NCBI GenBank assembly: GCA_014800845.1
Contig: JAAVFJ010000044.1
Span: 1-48,745, forward strand
Reading direction: 5' to 3'
DNA: 48,745 nucleotides
From: Bacteroidales bacterium
Lineage (GTDB): Bacteria; Bacteroidota; Bacteroidia; Bacteroidales; Muribaculaceae
Shown here: positions 45,486 through 48,745 of the stretch, piece by piece
How positions within the stretch are numbered: the first letter of the stretch is position 1
How the letters are laid out: each line of letters opens with the position of its first letter
The notes under the pieces: generated by a model
Told to the model about the DNA's origin: nothing
What the model saw: only the letters and a program-made list of their open reading frames with translations
Database searches by the model: none
Made by a program: the position numbers and the translations under genes

Positions 45486-46493
45486 ATGAATCAGAAGACT
45501 TTTTGGATAGGAGGCCTTGTTCTGGCTCTTGCCTGCGGCATCTGGATGCAGAGTTGCCACCGCCGCACCCGGTTGCAACAGCAGGAGGCGGCAGTGATGG
45601 AGGAAGCTGCCAAACGTGAATTTCCCCCCTTAGGCTCCCGCGGGGCAGGCCCCTCCTACGACAAGAGCTCCGACTCTACCCTCACCAGCCTCATTCGCGA
45701 AGTGGAGCCCCGCTTCCGTCAGTTTACCTTCCACGACATTGTCTCCGGAAAAACCATAGACTACAACCTTTTGCTCCCCGACAACCTCGAAGCCGGCAAG
45801 TCCTATCCCCTGCTCCTCTTCATGGCCGACGCGAGCACACCCGGCCGAGGCGTCACCGCACCTCTAACTCAGGGCTACGGCGCCCTCGTGTGGGGTACTC
45901 AGCAATGGCAGAGGGAGCACCCCTGCATAGTTCTCGTGCCGCAATTCTCCGGCATCGCCGTGGACGATGAATTTGAAAAGATCCCCGAGGTGGACGCCGT
46001 CATGCGCCTGCTCGACAATGTGGCAAACAACTACCCCGTGGACCGCGACCGCATCTACACCACCGGACAATCCATGGGTGGCATGATTTCCATATACTTC
46101 CTCGTCACCTATCCCGACGTGTTTGCCGCTGCCATGCCCGTAGACTGCCATTGGGACTTCTCGACCTTCGACCGCCTCGCCCACTCCCGCCTCATCTACA
46201 TCACCACCGGAGGCAACCCCAAGTCGCAAGCCGGTGCGGCCGAGCTTCTGCGTCAGGCCAAAGTGCAGAAGATACCCTGCGACAGCGTCAATTTCAGCGC
46301 ACGCCTCCCCCTCGCCACGCAAGACTCCATAGTAGCGAGAATGTTGCGTCGCGATGCCCCCCTCAACATCGTAGTTTTTGAAAAGGGCACGGTAGTACCA
46401 GCAGGCAAAAACGAAAACGAGCACATGCACTCCTTCGACTGCGCCTACCGCCTACTCCCCGCCCGCGAATGGCTCTTCCGCCAACGAAAATGA
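45486..46493 (+). CDS. Lipoprotein-like alpha/beta hydrolase (esterase, PHB-depolymerase type)
   Basis: This 335-aa protein has an N-terminal hydrophobic signal (6-22) and a possible lipobox Cys24 (MQSC). It has an alpha/beta hydrolase fold with the nucleophile elbow TTGQSMGGM (192-200, Ser196). The late His in NEHMHSF (about 314-319) is the probable catalytic His. The layout is like feruloyl esterase or PHB depolymerase-type lipoproteins. A beta-strand-rich domain of about 40-90 residues precedes it. Substrate could be plant polymer esters, but this is inference. Confidence 0.8.
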   Translation: MNQKTFWIGGLVLALACGIWMQSCHRRTRLQQQEAAVMEEAAKREFPPLGSRGAGPSYDKSSDSTLTSLIREVEPRFRQFTFHDIVSGKTIDYNLLLPDNLEAGKSYPLLLFMADASTPGRGVTAPLTQGYGALVWGTQQWQREHPCIVLVPQFSGIAVDDEFEKIPEVDAVMRLLDNVANNYPVDRDRIYTTGQSMGGMISIYFLVTYPDVFAAAMPVDCHWDFSTFDRLAHSRLIYITTGGNPKSQAGAAELLRQAKVQKIPCDSVNFSARLPLATQDSIVARMLRRDAPLNIVVFEKGTVVPAGKNENEHMHSFDCAYRLLPAREWLFRQRK

Positions 46494-46498
46494 TCGCC

Positions 46499-46524
46499 TT
46501 AGGTTTTAGGTGTTAGGTTTTAGA
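46499..46524 (+). repeat. Telomere-like TTTTAGG track, copy 2
   Basis: It reads GGTTTTAGGTGTTAGG repeated, begins 6 bp past the stop codon of the esterase gene, and is followed by AGAGCCAGGGC, a motif seen again after copy 3 (AGAGTCAGGGC). Confidence 0.7.
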
Positions 46525-46605
46525 GCCAGGGCCGACGTGAGGTGTTAGGCATCAGAGCCATCGCACGGAGAGGAGGATTTCATCCAGCAATTTTAACATA
46601 TCCAC

Positions 46606-46835
46606 CTTTAGCGTCAAACGCAAGGCGCGGAGCGCCTGTAATCTCGATAGCCGGGGGCAGCGCCCCCGGAAAGTGCCGGCAAATAATGTGCCCCGGAGGG
46701 GTACTACACTTAAGCACTTGCCATATCCCGGATGTCGTACCCCTCCGGGGCACTTTTCCTCTCCGTAGCCACCGGGGGCGCTGCCCCCGGCTATCGAGAT
46801 TACAGGCGCTCCGCGCCTTGCGTTTGGCGCTAAAG
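46606..46835. repeat. Fold-back element, copy 2, with near-perfect 64-bp arms
   Basis: The left arm (46606-46669) and right arm (46772-46835) are inverted repeats of 64 bp with one mismatch. The 102-bp centre contains a further perfect 17-bp inverted repeat (46688-46704 and 46737-46753). Related sequence is at 26464-26673, and the right boundary recurs at 48687-48718. The whole can fold into a long cruciform; no protein is encoded. Confidence 0.9.
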
Positions 46836-46853
46836 GGAATAAGTTAACTTACT

Positions 46854-46874
46854 GGATTCCATCCTCCGACCACC
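46854..46874 (+). repeat. GATTCCATCCTCCGACCACC motif, copy 1
   Basis: This unit of about 20 bp follows the fold-back element directly and recurs at 48166-48186, preceded there by its complementary half GGAGGAT. It is a short interspersed repeat; function is unknown. Confidence 0.6.
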
Positions 46875-47094
46875 CAGCTCTTGAGATAGGGTGTAGCTGC
46901 GAGCAGACTGCAATCCCGGTGCTTGGGAAATCCCCCATGAAGCTGCAAAACCTCTTAACAGATGTGAATTACGCCTGCAACCTCCCTGCCTATCTGTTAA
47001 AATACAGTTAAAATTAGGGGGCTGACTAAACGTTCGTGGTTTTCTAAAGTCATAGAACCAAACAAATTTAAAAACGAAACACAGATTATTTCCT

Positions 47095-47733
47095 ATGAAG
47101 AAGAAAATTTTTAGCATCGCCCTCGTAGCTCTTTCCATGCTCTCCCTCCCCGCCGTAGCTCAGACCTCTCAGCAGTCGCAAGGCACCCAGCAGACCACTC
47201 TCTGCGCCAAGGGTCCACGCAACATCAAAGCAGCCCAGTTCAAAAGCCGCAAGGATCCCTTTAAAGATATTACCGGCCTCACCGCCACTCAGCGCCAGCA
47301 GCTTGAGAAATTAAGCGTAGCTCCCTGCCCCGCATCCGCCGCATGTACCGGCGACTCTTGCCAGACCAAAGATCAGTGCACCAAGCAGGACAAAGGTCCC
47401 AAACACCAAAAGGGGGACAACGGCAAAGCCTGCAAGCAGCAGAAGTGCAACAAGTCACAGTGCACCGCCCAGCCCGACTCAGCAGCCGTAGCAGCTCGTT
47501 TCCAGGCACGTAAGCAGGTACGCCTCGACTATCTGCAGCAGGTAAAACAGATTCTCACCCCCGAGCAGTACGTGCAGTTCCTTGAGAACACCTACGTAAG
47601 CGCCGCTCCCTCAAAAGCCACCAAAGGCCACAAGCACCACGCCTCCAAAAGCAAACAGGGCAAGCGCGACAAGCAGGCCAAGTCACAGAAAGGCGACAAG
47701 CAGCGCCAGGGCAAAGCCGCTAAGAACTCATAA
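47095..47733 (+). CDS. Cys-rich LTxxQ-type periplasmic protein with basic tail
   Basis: This 212-aa protein has a signal peptide (1-22, ending AVAQ). Two LTxxQ-like motifs, LTATQRQQL (62-70) and LTPEQYVQFL (154-163), recall the Spy/CpxP family of periplasmic chaperones. Between them lies a Cys-rich insert with seven Cys (78, 84, 89, 95, 113, 118, 123; Cys37 is upstream). The C-terminal 40 residues are Lys/His/Gln-rich. It is not a typical Spy. The Cys and His could bind metal or form disulfides, which is inference. It has a strong terminator. Confidence 0.7.
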   Translation: MKKKIFSIALVALSMLSLPAVAQTSQQSQGTQQTTLCAKGPRNIKAAQFKSRKDPFKDITGLTATQRQQLEKLSVAPCPASAACTGDSCQTKDQCTKQDKGPKHQKGDNGKACKQQKCNKSQCTAQPDSAAVAARFQARKQVRLDYLQQVKQILTPEQYVQFLENTYVSAAPSKATKGHKHHASKSKQGKRDKQAKSQKGDKQRQGKAAKNS

Positions 47734-47756
47734 GTCACCACATATATATCAGGTAA

Positions 47757-47815
47757 ATGCCTTCGGCATGTAGCTCCGTTACCTCAACGGCTGCATGGCG
47801 AAGGCATCTTCTTTT
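47757..47815 (+). terminator. Rho-independent terminator of the Cys-rich gene
   Basis: A long stem of about 20 bp, ATGCCTTCG...CGAAGGCAT with inner GTAGCTCCGTT/AACGGCTGC, is followed by TCTTCTTTT. It starts 24 bp past the stop. Confidence 0.8.
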
Positions 47816-47840
47816 CCACCAAGCCGCTCCCAACAAGGGA

Positions 47841-48062
47841 GGGTGTTTCATGCTGAAACACCACAAAGCCACTTAACTCGCTATCATTCAGTCTTTTACG
47901 CTATCTTGCAAGTGTTTCACGATTTATAGAGGGGGGGGTAGGGTTATTTTGTGAAACACCCCGAAAATAGCCCATTTTTAGAGTTAATATACTGATATAT
48001 AGCCTATTACAAGTGTTTCATGGTGTTTCAAAGTGTTTCATTTCCCCCTTTTTGTGAAACAC
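47841..48062 (+). repeat. GTGTTTCA-rich repeat, solo copy
   Basis: It has eight octamers: 47843(+), 47854(-), 47912(+), 47952(-), 48013(+), 48023(+), 48033(+) and 48055(-). It opens with a hairpin, arms GGTGTTTCA and TGAAACACC around TGC/GC. It shares the core GAGGGGGGGGTAGGG with the arms near 26.7 and 28.2 kb. It is in the same orientation as the left arm. No ATPase gene adjoins it. Confidence 0.9.
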
Positions 48063-48071
48063 CCCCTTTTC

Positions 48072-48102
48072 AGGTTTTAGGTGTTAGGTCTTAGGTGTTA
48101 GA
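48072..48102 (+). repeat. Telomere-like TTTTAGG track, copy 3
   Basis: Tandem GGTTTTAGGTGTTAGG and TCTTAGGTGTTAG units directly follow the solo GTGTTTCA repeat. They are followed by AGAGTCAGGGC, like copy 2. Confidence 0.7.
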
Positions 48103-48162
48103 GTCAGGGCTGATGTGAGCTAGAAGGAGAAGTATTTATTTATAGGAGCCAACGCCTGGAGA

Positions 48163-48186
48163 GGAGGATTCCATCCTCCGACCACC
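48163..48186. repeat. GGAGGAT palindrome with GACCACC flank, copy 2
   Basis: GGAGGAT (48163-48169) and ATCCTCC (48173-48179) form a 7-bp inverted repeat with a 3-nt loop, followed by GACCACC. The right half equals the copy at 46854-46874. Confidence 0.6.
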
Positions 48187-48686
48187 AAAGCCTCAGTATC
48201 AGCGTATAGGGCAACGGCTGGCATTGTGTTTATGTTTAGGGGAAACTGTGCATGCAAAATCCTCTTTTCCCCAACCAATAAAACTGCTGAACCGAGAGTA
48301 TGTTCTCATCCATCCGCTTGATAATGCCTTAAATTTTTGCACAAGTTTTGATAGAGGTATAGTTGGTTTTATGTCCACTAAAAATATGCACATGATTGGC
48401 TATTCCTCCTACTCTGATAAGTTTACAATTCGCATCCTCTATAATTCATCATATAAATCTATATATAATATATCTTCTCTATATTCGTATGGAAGCGTTA
48501 TCTCTCTGCATCGGGTACAGAAAACTTTATGATTTAAGGCTGTTACATTGCTCATATGCAAAGATAATTATTATTTTATATTGTTAACAGCTTTCTCACT
48601 ACATCGTGTCTTCGACACTCATCGTTAGCTTCGGCCGGTCCCCAGACTCCGTCAGGGGTTAACCACAATGGCGCACCCTTCGGGCG

Positions 48687-48718
48687 CTTGCGTTTGCCGC
48701 TAAAGGAAATAAATTAAC
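48687..48718 (+). repeat. Partial border of the fold-back element
   Basis: CTTGCGTTTGCCGCTAAAGG followed by AATAAATTAAC matches the right border after the element at 46606-46835 (CTTGCGTTTGGCGCTAAAGG, AATAAGTTAAC). The arm of the element is missing; only the border is present. Confidence 0.55.
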
Positions 48719-48745
48719 ATTACTGGTTGCAAACCACTCCGAGCG

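Larger units (their letters stand above)
46494..47094. other. Repeat-rich intergenic region
   Basis: About 600 bp without a convincing gene. It contains a telomere-like track (46499-46524), a fold-back element (46606-46835), the sequence GGATTCCATCCTCCGACCACC (46854-46874), and an inverted repeat TTAACAGA/TCTGTTAA (46955-47000). The start of the next gene lies at 47095. Short frames here have no recognisable features. Confidence 0.6.
47734..48745. other. Repeat-rich intergenic region to the right edge
   Basis: It holds a terminator (47757-47815), a solo copy of the GTGTTTCA repeat (47841-48062), a telomere-like track (48072-48102), a GGAGGAT palindrome (48163-48179), and near the end a fragment of the fold-back border (48687-48718). 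An AT-rich stretch (48220-48600) has a 102-codon frame at 48224-48532 with no recognised features, probably not a gene or a remnant. Confidence 0.6.

Noticed and set aside
48224-48532. 102-codon AT-rich frame near the right end
   Set aside because: No promoter, no family resemblance, and it lies in a degraded AT-rich stretch between repeats. It may be a remnant but cannot be supported as a gene.

Overview
The window looks like a chromosomal segment from a member of the Bacteroidales, probably a gut lineage near Muribaculaceae. The reasons are the promoter grammar (TTTG, a gap of about 19, TAnnTTTG, seen many times), a complete Bat (Bacteroides aerotolerance) operon, Bacteroidetes-style lipoproteins, an M16 peptidase, a GroEL with a GGM tail, and a subtilase ending in a type IX-like tail. 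The family-level assignment is inference. No rRNA, tRNA or CRISPR array was recognised.

Layout. Positions 0.3-24.6 kb are read almost entirely on the minus strand. In transcription order from the right they are: a short membrane protein; a dense housekeeping operon (nrnA, a DUF4827-like lipoprotein, a phosphoglucosamine mutase, sppA, lpxK, a purine nucleoside phosphorylase, thiL); the Bat operon (moxR, DUF58, a BatD-like/TM protein, batA, batB, batC, batD, batE); a small HTH protein; a DUF2007-Usp fusion; mutS2; and an SGNH hydrolase plus MBOAT acyltransferase pair. From 24.7 kb the dominant strand flips to plus: a divergent DXS-like transketolase; an overlapping operon mazG-topB-trmH-like-radA-hcy; plsC; nfo; an SLC45-like MFS transporter with a large inserted domain; a beta-carbonic anhydrase; groL/groS on the minus strand; a subtilase; a large M16 peptidase; a lipoprotein esterase; and a Cys-rich LTxxQ protein.

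The most unusual structure is at 26.69-28.32 kb. One minus-strand gene for a RepA/RecA-like ATPase with a C-terminal helix-turn-helix lies between two inverted copies of a roughly 210-bp repeat. Each copy is packed with the octamer GTGTTTCA and its complement. A third, gene-less copy lies at 47.84-48.06 kb. No transposase is visible. The gene has its own Bacteroidetes promoter, and an AT-rich inverted repeat overlaps the -33 box. This could be a transposon-like or replicon-like unit with an undescribed mobilisation or regulatory mode, or a domesticated iteron system.

The same intergenic spaces carry other repeat families. One is a fold-back element (two copies, one with 64-bp arms and a single mismatch). 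Another is a telomere-like TTTTAGG/GTTAGG track just after gene ends. The third is a short GGAGGAT palindrome. The space at 46.5-48.7 kb is therefore a patchwork of interspersed repeats.
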